Origin: Acidimicrobiaceae bacterium
Lineage (GTDB): Bacteria > Actinomycetota > Acidimicrobiia > Acidimicrobiales > Salinilacustritrichaceae
Length of the DNA: 7,350 nt
Reading direction: 5' to 3'
Assembly: GCA_003476595.1 (NCBI GenBank)
Contig: DMTU01000291.1
Span: 3,875 to 11,224 of the forward strand
In this document: piece after piece, positions 1 through 7,350 of the stretch
How positions within the stretch are numbered: position 1 is the first letter of the stretch
How the letters are laid out: every line of letters begins with the position of its first letter
Translations under genes and position numbers: made by a program
The notes under the pieces: model-generated
The model's database searches: none
Seen by the model: only the letters and a program-made list of their open reading frames with translations
What the model was told of the DNA's origin: nothing

Positions 1-2071
<2,071 letters not shown>

Positions 2072-2075
<4 letters not shown>

Positions 2076-3007
2076 CGGCGTCCGACTCCGACGAGCAGCT
2101 GCCGCTGGAGATCGAGGAGTACCTGACGTGGCTGCGGCTCGAGCGCGGCCGGGCCCGGTCCACCGTGGAGGCGTACCGCCGGGACCTGCGCGTCTGGGCG
2201 GCCCACCTCCACGACCTGGGCCGGGCGGTGGCGGACGTGACCGAGGACGACCTGGTCCGCTGGGTCGGCGACCTCGGTGATCAGGGGCTCGCCCCCTCGA
2301 CCCGCAAGCGCCGGATCGTGGCCGCCCGCAACCTGCACCGGTACCTGGCCGAGGAGGGCTACGTGGCGGCCGACGTCGGGGCCGACGTGGCCCCGCCTCC
2401 CGTGGCGCGCGGCCTGCCCAAGGCCCTCACCGAGGCCGAGGTCGACGCCTTGCTGTCGCGCGTGGTCGGGGACGATCCGGTCGCCCGCCGCGATCGCGCC
2501 ATCCTCGAGACCCTCTACGGCACGGGGGTGCGCATCTCGGAGCTCGTGTCGATGTCGCTGCAGGACCTCGACCTGCACGACGGGTTCGTGCGGGTCGTGG
2601 GCAAGGGCGACAAGGAGCGGGTCGTGCCGGTCCTCGGTGCGGCGGCCGAGGCGCTCGGCGCGTGGTTGACCGTCGACGGGCGGGGGGCGATGATCCCGGG
2701 CCGCTGGCGACGCCGCGACGACGAGCAGGCGGTGTTCCTCAACCAGCGCGGCGGGCGCCTCGGGCGCCAGGGCACCTGGCTGGTGGTGAAGGCCCATGCC
2801 GCCGATGCCGGTCTCGGTGACCGGCTCACGCCCCACGTCCTGCGCCACTCCTGCGCCACCCACCTGCTCGACCACGGTGCCGACATCCGCGCCGTGCAGG
2901 AGCTGCTTGGACACGCCTCGATCGCGACGACGCAGGTGTACACCAAGATCTCCACCGAGCGACTCGTGGCCGCCTGGCGCTCGGCCCACCCCCGCGCCGG
3001 CGCCTGA
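2072..3007 (+). CDS. xerD: Tyrosine recombinase XerD
   Basis: XerD acts with XerC at the chromosomal dif site to resolve chromosome dimers before cell division. The 311-residue product has an N-terminal SAM-like core-binding domain at about 11-95 and a catalytic domain at about 117-303. All active-site residues are present: Arg154 (GVRISEL), Lys178 (GKGDKER), His255 and Arg258 (TPHVLRHS), His281 (LLGHASI) and nucleophile Tyr290 (VYTKI). The Arg-to-Lys spacing of 24 equals that of E. coli XerD. The C-terminal AHPRA ending is typical of Xer proteins. The start is a TTG overlapping the Nudix stop (TTGA); no better in-frame ATG or GTG precedes the conserved domain. Low translation is plausible given the TTG and the upstream hairpin. 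The position after pyrG and the Nudix gene matches Rv1701 of M. tuberculosis, favouring a housekeeping recombinase over a phage integrase. XerC versus XerD is assigned mainly from this gene order. Confidence 0.94.
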
Positions 3008-3023
3008 GCGGGCTCAGTCGGGG
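2990..3023. terminator. Candidate bidirectional terminator between xerD and the CWB2 gene
   Basis: A perfect 14-base inverted repeat, CTGAGCGGGCTCAG at 3004-3017, contains both stop codons (TGA of xerD and the complement of TGA for the convergent gene). It is enclosed by complementary CCCCG (2990-2994) and CGGGG (3019-3023). Next to it, 2994-3003 is a self-complementary GCGCCGGCGC. The genes converge with only 6 bases between them, so any shared terminator must sit here. No T-tract is present on either strand. Termination is therefore inferred. Confidence 0.35.
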
Positions 3024-4045
3024 AAGCGGGTCACCTCGTAGTCGGCTTCGGCGAGGCGCTCCGCCACCGGTTCGCCGACGACGGCGGTCCCGCCGAGCAG
3101 CAGCACCTCGTCCACGCCGAGGTCGTCGAGCGCTTCGCTGGTCGCCGGGGGGACGCTGTTGCCGTCGACGAGCAGGATCGGGCCGCCGCGGGCCGCGGAG
3201 AGGGGAGCGGCGGCCAGGGCGTCGGGGAAGTCCCGCCCGGTGGTGAGCAGGGCCACCGCGGCGCCGTCGGGGAACGCGGCCTCGGCCAGCTGCGCGGCGG
3301 TGTCGAAGCGGTCCGTGCCGGCGGTGCGGGAGACGTCGTAGCCGTCGGCCACGAGCTGCGCCTCGACGGCGGCACCGATCGCCGCCTCGCCACCGAGCAC
3401 GAGCACCCGGTCGGCCCCCAGCTCCGAGAGCGCCTCCGACGTCGCGGCGGGAAGGCGATCGGCGCCAGCCAGCAGGATCGGCGCGCCCTCGGCGGCGGCG
3501 AGCGGTGCCGCGGCGAGGGCGTCGGCGAAGTCGGCGCCGGTGGCGAGCAGGACGGTGTCGGCACCGTCCGGGTGGGCGAGCAGGGCGAGCTGGGCTGCGG
3601 TCTGGAAGCGGTCGTCTCCGGCCTGGCGCCGGACCTCGTAGGACTCGCCGAGCTCGTCGGCCACGTCCTCGCTGATGGCCGAGGGCCCGCCCAGCAGGAT
3701 GACCTCGCTGACGCCGAGGTCGTCGAGGGCCTCGGTGGTCTCATCGGGGATCGCACCCGGCTCGGTGAGCAGGATCGGGCCGGACCGCGCGGCGGAGAGC
3801 GGCGCGGCGGCGAGGGCGTCGGCGAAGCTGCGTCCGGTGGCGAGGAGGGCGACGTCGGCGCCGTCCGGGAAGGCCTCGCCGGCCAGCGCCGCTGCGGTGC
3901 CGTACCGGTTGCCGGGTTCGATCGGCTTGATGATCGAGGAGCACGCGGCCGACAGGACCGCGACCGCGAGGAGGGCCAGGAGGCCCGGCCACCGCCCCCG
4001 TCGCGTGCCGGTCGCTGCGCTGGTCGTCTTCGCCCGGGGTCCCAT
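3014..4045 (-). CDS. Lipoprotein made of three cell-wall-binding (CWB2) repeats
   Basis: This is a predicted exported lipoprotein of 343 residues. Arginines and a lysine in the first 18 residues precede a hydrophobic stretch at 21-34 and a lipobox ending LSAAC. Cys35 is the only cysteine in the protein. The rest is three tandem CWB2-type (PF04122-like) repeats starting near residues 46, 145 and 245, each with a DRF/NRY-x-TAA opening, F(A/P)DALAAAPL, GPILL or APILL, and a closing LGG(P/E/T). In clostridia three such repeats form one module that holds proteins non-covalently on anionic wall polymers. No enzymatic or adhesin domain is attached, and the protein ends right after the third repeat. 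A role as a membrane-to-wall tether or polymer binder is inferred. The ATG at 4045 is chosen because GGAAGGA lies 5 bases upstream; the in-frame ATG at 4051 overlaps that ribosome-binding site. The gene is divergent from the DksA-like gene. Confidence 0.88.
   Translation of the reverse strand: MGPRAKTTSAATGTRRGRWPGLLALLAVAVLSAACSSIIKPIEPGNRYGTAAALAGEAFPDGADVALLATGRSFADALAAAPLSAARSGPILLTEPGAIPDETTEALDDLGVSEVILLGGPSAISEDVADELGESYEVRRQAGDDRFQTAAQLALLAHPDGADTVLLATGADFADALAAAPLAAAEGAPILLAGADRLPAATSEALSELGADRVLVLGGEAAIGAAVEAQLVADGYDVSRTAGTDRFDTAAQLAEAAFPDGAAVALLTTGRDFPDALAAAPLSAARGGPILLVDGNSVPPATSEALDDLGVDEVLLLGGTAVVGEPVAERLAEADYEVTRFPD
3017..3910 (-). repeat. Three tandem CWB2 repeat units of about 300 bases
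   Basis: The coding sequence consists of three units at 3910-3614, 3613-3314 and 3313-3017 (297, 300 and 297 bases). The similarity is visible in DNA: CGGCGAGGGCGTCGGCGAAG occurs at 3511-3530 and again at 3808-3827, and a copy with two changes lies at 3211-3230. The repeats match at the hydrophobic-core and glycine positions and differ in the linkers, as expected for old internal duplications in this family. Confidence 0.85.
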
Positions 4046-4050
4046 GTCCA

Positions 4051-4057
4051 TCCTTCC
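4051..4057 (-). promoter_or_regulatory. Ribosome-binding site of the CWB2 lipoprotein gene
   Basis: Read on the minus strand, GGAAGGA is followed by five bases and then the ATG at 4045. This is the clearest Shine-Dalgarno sequence in the window, and it decides the start in favour of 4045 over 4051 or the more distant 4084. Confidence 0.7.
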
Positions 4058-4148
4058 GCTTCGCTTGTGACAGTTCTTGCCCACCGGCGGGCCCCCTCAC
4101 CCGGAGATCTGCCCCGTGACCATGGGCGGGACGTCGGGCCGGGTTGTC

Positions 4149-4154
4149 TATCCT
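4149..4154 (+). promoter_or_regulatory. -10 element of a probable leaderless promoter (DksA-like gene)
   Basis: TATCCT is followed by exactly six bases (GCGGCC) and then the ATG at 4161. A -10 hexamer at this distance puts the transcription start at or next to the A of the start codon. No Shine-Dalgarno is visible before this ATG, which fits a leaderless mRNA. No convincing -35 is seen, as is common for actinobacterial leaderless promoters. Confidence 0.6.
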
Positions 4155-4160
4155 GCGGCC

Positions 4161-4496
4161 ATGTCCGACCCCGTCGAGCCCTCCACCGACGACGAACGCC
4201 GCGTCGCGCTCGAACAGGAGCGCGACATGCTCCGCTCGAAGGTCCACGAGCTCGACGCGAAGGAGGACGACCTGTCCTACGACGACAACTTCGCCGACTC
4301 GGGCCAGGTCGCCGCGGAGCGCGGGGAGAACAAGGTCCTCTACGACCAGCTCCGCCGCGACCTGGACGACATCGAGAAGGCGCTGGAGCGCATGGACTCG
4401 GGCACCTACGGCACCTGCGAGGTCTGCGGGGACACCATCGGCCCCGACCGCCTCGAGGTCATGCCGGCCACCCGGTTCTGCATCCAGCACGCCTGA
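4161..4496 (+). CDS. DksA/TraR-family zinc-finger protein
   Basis: This is a 111-residue, highly acidic member of the DksA/TraR family, whose characterised members bind the RNA polymerase secondary channel and modulate initiation, often with ppGpp. It has an N-terminal helix at about 10-38, a turn at about 40-48 and a second helix at about 49-80, forming the predicted coiled coil. A zinc finger follows with Cys86, Cys89, Cys107 and His110 (C-x2-C-x17-C-x2-H), where E. coli DksA has a fourth cysteine. The tip reads DNFADSG, so the DxxDxA tip of E. coli DksA is not conserved (Asn43-x-x-Asp46-x-Gly48). The protein is about 40 residues shorter than E. coli DksA. It is the first gene of a tight operon with the HD-domain gene 7 bases downstream. 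Polymerase binding is inferred from the family, and the altered tip makes the exact activity uncertain. Confidence 0.9.
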   Translation: MSDPVEPSTDDERRVALEQERDMLRSKVHELDAKEDDLSYDDNFADSGQVAAERGENKVLYDQLRRDLDDIEKALERMDSGTYGTCEVCGDTIGPDRLEVMPATRFCIQHA

Positions 4497-4503
4497 TCCT
4501 GCC

Positions 4504-5004
4504 GTGGCCGGGCCGATCCACCTGGTCCGCCGGTTCCTCGGCTCGCTGTCGCCGGTGCCGCTGAAGGCCGACGACCAGGGGTGGGCGACCGCCCGGCTCC
4601 TCCCGGGGGAGCGCCAGCTCTGGCAGCGCATGTCCCGGGCCGACCAGAAGCACTCGGTCGGCGTGGCCCGCACCGTCGCACGCGGATCCGGGGCCGACCG
4701 GGCCGTGGTGGCGGCCGCCCTGCTGCACGACGTCGGCAAGGTGGAGGCAGACCTGGGCACCGTCGGGCGGGCCGTCGCGACGCTGGTCGGTCGCCGGCGC
4801 GGGGCGCGCTGGCGGGACGAGCCGGGCATCCGGGGTCGCATCGGGCGCTACCTGCACCACGACGCGATCGGCGCCGCGCTGCTGGAGGACGCCGGAGCGG
4901 ACCCGCTCACGGTTGCCTGGGCGCGGGAGCACCACCGTCCGGAGGACGCCTGGACGGTCCCTGTCGAGGTCGGCCGGGCGCTGCGAGACGCCGATGACGA
5001 CTGA
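4504..5004 (+). CDS. HD-domain metal-dependent phosphohydrolase
   Basis: This is a predicted 166-residue cytoplasmic protein of the HD superfamily, which hydrolyses phosphate esters or nucleotides at a histidine/aspartate metal site. The visible ligand set is His50 (DQKHSVGVA), His75-Asp76 (LLHDVGK), His118/His119 (YLHHD), His143-His144 (REHH) and Asp163 or a neighbour in the DADDD tail. This H, HD, H, HH, D order resembles multi-metal HD enzymes, including HD-GYP phosphodiesterases. The GYP signature itself is absent; HHRPEDAW stands in its place. The substrate cannot be named. The GTG at 4504 is chosen because translation from it covers the basic segment HLVRRFLGSL and leaves a 7-base gap after the DksA-like gene. 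No ribosome-binding site is clear, and a GTG at 4555 is the alternative. The gene overlaps the reductase gene at its end. Confidence 0.85.
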   Translation: MAGPIHLVRRFLGSLSPVPLKADDQGWATARLLPGERQLWQRMSRADQKHSVGVARTVARGSGADRAVVAAALLHDVGKVEADLGTVGRAVATLVGRRRGARWRDEPGIRGRIGRYLHHDAIGAALLEDAGADPLTVAWAREHHRPEDAWTVPVEVGRALRDADDD

Positions 5005-5962
5005 CCGCATGACGGCCGATGGGGCACGACGCAGCTACACCATCGTCGGTGCGGGCGCGGTCGGGCTCCTGTACGGCACCCGCCTCGCGGTGGCCGGGCA
5101 CCCCGTCCGCTGGCTGGTCCGATCCGGCGCCGACACCATCGCCGCCGAGGGCATCGAGGTCCAGAGCGAGGGCCGCAGGCTGCGCATCGAGCCCGCCGAC
5201 GTGGTCGTGGCCTCCGAACCGGGCGCGCTGCCGGCCTCCGACGTCGTGGTGGTCGCGACGAAGACGACGGCCAACGGCCGGCTCGGGGAGCTGCTGGCCG
5301 GTGCCGGCGTCCCCGGTGCGACGATCGCCGTGTTCCAGAACGGCCTCGGGGCCGAGGAGGTCGTGCGGGCACAGGTCCCCGGGACCGGTGCCGTGCTCGG
5401 CGGGCTCTGCTTCGTGTGCGCCCACCGCCACGGTCCCGGCCGGGCCGAGCACCTCGACTACGGCGCGGTCACCCTCGCGCCGCTGGAGGTCGAGCACCTG
5501 CCCGCCGCTGACGAGGTCGCCGCCGATCTCCGGCGCGCCGGGGTGGAGGCGGCCGTGCTCGACGACCTCGGCGTCGCCCGGTGGCGCAAGCTGGTCTGGA
5601 ACATCCCGTTCAACGGCCTGTGCGCCCTCCTCGACGCCAGCACCGATGCCCTCCTCGCGGACGCGGCCACCCGCGCCCTCGTCGCCGACCTGATGGACGA
5701 GGTGATCGCCGGTGCCCGCGCCGCCGGCCACGACATCCCGGAGGCGTTCCGCGACGAGATGCTGGCCGCCACCGACGCGATGCGCCCGTACGACCCGTCG
5801 ATGAAGCTGGACCTGGCCGCTGGCCGACCCCTCGAGATCGACGCGATCTACGACGAGGCGGTCCGGACGGCCCGGGAGGTCGGCGTCCCCATGCCGAGGA
5901 CCGAGGCGCTGGCCGCCATGCTCCGCTTCCGCGGCCGCCCGGCCCCGCTCCCGCCCACCTGA
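4994..5962 (+). CDS. panE: Ketopantoate reductase family (2-dehydropantoate 2-reductase)
   Basis: This NADPH-dependent cytoplasmic enzyme family reduces ketopantoate to pantoate on the way to pantothenate and coenzyme A. The 322-residue product has a Rossmann nucleotide-binding motif GAGAVG at 19-24, Lys90 (ATKTTAN), Asn116 (FQNGLG), then Lys199, Asn203 and Asn207 in WRKLVWNIPFNG, and Ser269 with Glu281 (PSM...GRPLEID). The spacings Lys-4-Asn-4-Asn and Ser-12-Glu are those of E. coli PanE, so the active site looks intact. The ATG at 4994 overlaps the HD gene by 11 bases. The in-frame ATG at 5009, giving 317 residues, is equally possible since neither has a strong ribosome-binding site. Several paralogues of this family act on other 2-keto acids, and no panB, panC or panD lies nearby, so the pantothenate role is probable but not proven. 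Confidence 0.87.
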   Translation: MTTDRMTADGARRSYTIVGAGAVGLLYGTRLAVAGHPVRWLVRSGADTIAAEGIEVQSEGRRLRIEPADVVVASEPGALPASDVVVVATKTTANGRLGELLAGAGVPGATIAVFQNGLGAEEVVRAQVPGTGAVLGGLCFVCAHRHGPGRAEHLDYGAVTLAPLEVEHLPAADEVAADLRRAGVEAAVLDDLGVARWRKLVWNIPFNGLCALLDASTDALLADAATRALVADLMDEVIAGARAAGHDIPEAFRDEMLAATDAMRPYDPSMKLDLAAGRPLEIDAIYDEAVRTAREVGVPMPRTEALAAMLRFRGRPAPLPPT

Positions 5963-5967
5963 GGTCC

Positions 5968-5973
5968 TATCGT
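5968..5973 (+). promoter_or_regulatory. -10 element of a probable leaderless promoter (small membrane protein)
   Basis: TATCGT lies just after the reductase stop. It is followed by six bases (GGGCCG) and then GTG at 5980. This is the same geometry and nearly the same hexamer as the element before the DksA-like gene at 4149. No Shine-Dalgarno is correctly spaced before the GTG; the nearest purine-rich run, GAGG at 5961, is about 15 bases away. Confidence 0.55.
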
Positions 5974-5979
5974 GGGCCG

Positions 5980-6141
5980 GTGGACGCATCCTGGGCGATC
6001 TCGGCACTGCTCACCCTCGGGTTCCTTCTCGCGGCGGCGATGAGCACCGGGGCGCTTGCGGCCGGTTGGTTCGTCCTCGCCGTCGGCATGGCGGTCATCA
6101 CGGTCGTGCGCTTCCGCGCCGCGAAGCGGCCTCCCGGCTAG
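5980..6141 (+). CDS. Small two-helix membrane protein, 53 residues
   Basis: I do not recognise a family. The frame from GTG 5980 to TAG 6141 encodes 53 residues. Two hydrophobic segments at about 5-21 and 25-43 are separated by a short Ser-Thr-Gly turn, followed by a basic tail (RFRAAKRPPG). By the positive-inside rule the C-terminus faces the cytoplasm. With two helices the short N-terminus, which carries only Asp2, would then be on the same side. A TATCGT element six bases before the GTG suggests a separate leaderless transcript, although read-through from the reductase gene 17 bases upstream is also possible. The stop codon overlaps the convergent cyclase gene. It is probably real because of promoter placement, hydrophobic composition and a typical basic end, but it is short enough to be missed by gene callers. 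Confidence 0.62.
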   Translation: MDASWAISALLTLGFLLAAAMSTGALAAGWFVLAVGMAVITVVRFRAAKRPPG

Positions 6142-6166
6142 GGCTGCTCCGCGGTCACGAGCCGGG
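6109..6166. terminator. Weak hairpins at the second convergent junction
   Basis: Two inverted repeats lie here. CGCTTC/GAAGCG at 6109-6114 and 6123-6128 have an 8-base loop. CCCGGCT/AGCCGGG at 6133-6139 and 6160-6166 have a 20-base loop and span both stop codons. Neither is followed by a T-tract. Both lie wholly or partly in coding sequence, so a role as a shared terminator is only a suggestion from position. Confidence 0.2.
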
Positions 6167-7350
6167 CCCGCCCGTCCCGCTTGGCCCGCAGCATGGCGGT
6201 GTCGGCGGCCTGGACGGCGTCGTCGCGCAGCACCACCGGGGCGAGGCCGACGCTGACCGTGACCGGGGCGATGTCGGCGAGGTCCTCGTTGGGGGCGGCG
6301 ACCATCTCCACGATGCGCTCGCCGATCTGACGGCCCTGCTCGAGCCCGACGCCGTCGAGGAGCACGACGAACTCGTCGCCGCCGAAGCGGGCGACGACGT
6401 CGTTCGGCCGGCAGGCGGCGACGATCCGACGGGCGATCTCGATGAGGACGCGATCACCCACCTCGTGGCCGTGGCGGTCGTTGACGCGCTTGAACCGGTC
6501 GACGTCGATGTAGAGCAGCGTGGCCTCGTCGGCGCACTCGGCGAGCGCGTCGGCGAACGCGTCGCGGTTCGCGAGGCCGGTGAGCGGGTCGCGGGTGGCC
6601 GCGGCCACGAGGCGGTCGCGGTCGTGCCAGCGGGCGATGAGCAGGGCGGTGGCGTCCACGAGGCGCCGGACCCGGGACAGCACGTTGCTGTTGACCTCGG
6701 TGACGTCGTAGTCGTCGGGGACCCGCCCGAAGAGCAGGTAGGCCGCGGCGAGCGAACCGTCGACGAGCACCGGGGTGGCCGCGATGCGCCGCCAGCGGTG
6801 CTCGGCGGCGATCGGCTGCAGGCTGGCCGGCAGCTCGTCGACCTGGAGCGTGGCGAGTTCGCCGGCCCGTGCCTTGCCCCACGGTCGCCAGCCGTGCTTG
6901 GCCACCTGCTCGGCGATGGCGTCGGCCATGGCCGCGTCCTGGGGGCGAGCGGTGGTCACGGTCGGCCCGCTCGGCGCCGTGAGGTCCACGAGGAACCACC
7001 GCGAGGTGTAGTGCATGTTGTCGACCGCCAGCTCCTCGGTGAGCAGCTCCTTCACGCGCTGGCGGGGTGCCCCGGCCATCTCCGCCTCCAGCGAGCGGGA
7101 GACCGAGGCCTGCAGGGCCACGGGCACGACCGTGACGACCCACCGGCCGTCGCCGCCTGCGTCCTCGTGCTCGGCGGGGATGATGTCCACGTCGTGCTCG
7201 AGCCCGTCTCCACCGATGATGGCGAGCCGGAACGGCAGCGGCAGCGAGCGCGCGTCCGCCGAGCGCCCGGCGCTCTCGATGAAGTAGCTGGCCAGCTCGT
7301 CCACGTGGTGGGGCGCGACGTGGTCGAAGACGCTGGCGCCGACCCACTTC
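6138..7350 (-). CDS. Sensor-linked GGDEF diguanylate cyclase, N-terminus beyond the window
   Basis: This enzyme makes the second messenger c-di-GMP from two GTP. The frame is open to the right edge, giving 403 visible residues. The fragment starts inside a probable PAS domain (WVGASVFDHV) running to about residue 75. A second, less certain sensor region at about 105-240, possibly GAF-like, leads by a helix into DPLTGLANR at 254-262. The GGDEF domain has the metal/substrate motif DVDRFKRVND (from 282), the exact GGDEF signature at 323-327, and the inhibitory-site RxxD motif (RPND, 314-317) five residues before it. It should therefore be catalytically active and product-inhibited. No EAL, HD-GYP or other domain follows; the protein ends about nine residues after the conserved KRDGR. 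No transmembrane segment is visible in the fragment. The GTG at 7304 is not the start, since PAS-like sequence continues before it. The stop overlaps that of the small membrane protein. Confidence 0.93.
   Translation of the reverse strand, partial: KWVGASVFDHVAPHHVDELASYFIESAGRSADARSLPLPFRLAIIGGDGLEHDVDIIPAEHEDAGGDGRWVVTVVPVALQASVSRSLEAEMAGAPRQRVKELLTEELAVDNMHYTSRWFLVDLTAPSGPTVTTARPQDAAMADAIAEQVAKHGWRPWGKARAGELATLQVDELPASLQPIAAEHRWRRIAATPVLVDGSLAAAYLLFGRVPDDYDVTEVNSNVLSRVRRLVDATALLIARWHDRDRLVAAATRDPLTGLANRDAFADALAECADEATLLYIDVDRFKRVNDRHGHEVGDRVLIEIARRIVAACRPNDVVARFGGDEFVVLLDGVGLEQGRQIGERIVEMVAAPNEDLADIAPVTVSVGLAPVVLRDDAVQAADTAMLRAKRDGRARLVTAEQP

Larger units (their letters stand above)
4046..4160. 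other. Divergent intergenic region
   Basis: These 115 bases separate the CWB2 lipoprotein gene (leftward) from the DksA-like gene (rightward), so they must hold control signals for both. I can support a -10 element for the rightward gene and a ribosome-binding site for the leftward one. I see no convincing leftward promoter. An imperfect dyad, TCAC(N15)GTGA centred on AGATCT (4097-4119), is present but too weak to call an operator. Confidence 0.5.

Noticed and set aside
4046..4084. Upstream ATGs at 4084 and 4051 as starts of the CWB2 lipoprotein
   Set aside because: A GGAAGGA site 5 bases before 4045 points to that ATG. The 4051 ATG overlaps the site itself, and the 4084 start would place 13 extra residues before the signal peptide.
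4097..4119. TCAC/GTGA dyad around AGATCT as an operator
   Set aside because: Only the outer four bases and the central six are symmetric and the half-spacings differ by one base, which is too weak to separate from chance.
3741..4841. 366-codon minus-strand open frame crossing the divergent intergenic region
   Set aside because: It overlaps three well-supported genes and has an Arg/Pro-rich composition typical of a shadow frame.
4907..6007. 366-codon minus-strand open frame opposite the ketopantoate reductase gene
   Set aside because: The plus strand has a complete reductase with every catalytic residue; the antisense product resembles no family.
7302..7304. GTG at 7304 as the start of the diguanylate cyclase
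   Set aside because: The frame stays open to the right edge and the preceding residues (WVGASVFDHV) look like part of a PAS domain.

Overview
The window is very GC-rich (roughly 70% by eye) and densely packed, with short or overlapping gene junctions and GTG/TTG starts. It looks like a chromosomal segment of an actinobacterium (Actinomycetota). The strongest taxonomic clue is the gene order pyrG, ADP-ribose-type Nudix hydrolase, xerD, which is also found in Mycobacterium tuberculosis (Rv1699-Rv1701). The cell-wall-binding-repeat lipoprotein and the leaderless TATCnT promoters make a deep-branching lineage such as Acidimicrobiia plausible, but that is inference only.

Layout: (1) 1-3007, plus strand: the 3' part of pyrG (CTP synthase), a Nudix hydrolase and the tyrosine recombinase xerD. 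Each junction overlaps by 4 bases (GTGA, then TTGA), so the three genes are probably co-translated. A perfect GC-rich inverted repeat abuts the TTG start of xerD. (2) 3014-4045, minus strand: a lipoprotein made of three CWB2 repeats and nothing else. It converges on xerD with a 6-base gap, and a palindrome covers both stop codons. (3) 4046-4160: a divergent intergenic region. (4) 4161-5962, plus strand: a probable operon of a DksA/TraR-type zinc-finger protein, an HD-domain phosphohydrolase and a ketopantoate-reductase-family enzyme. (5) 5980-6141, plus strand: a 53-residue, two-helix membrane protein with its own leaderless-type promoter. (6) 6138-7350, minus strand: a sensor-linked GGDEF diguanylate cyclase that runs off the right edge. 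Its stop codon overlaps that of the small gene in a shared CTAG.

Functionally, the left block is housekeeping: pyrimidine nucleotide synthesis, nucleotide-sugar clean-up and chromosome-dimer resolution. The right block combines a transcription-factor-like zinc-finger protein, a metal-dependent phosphohydrolase, a possible pantothenate/CoA enzyme and a c-di-GMP synthase. I see no rRNA, tRNA, CRISPR array, insertion sequence or prophage. I found no clear new multi-gene system. The most novel items are the tiny membrane protein, the pair of identically spaced leaderless promoters, the hairpin at the xerD start and the CWB2-only lipoprotein.
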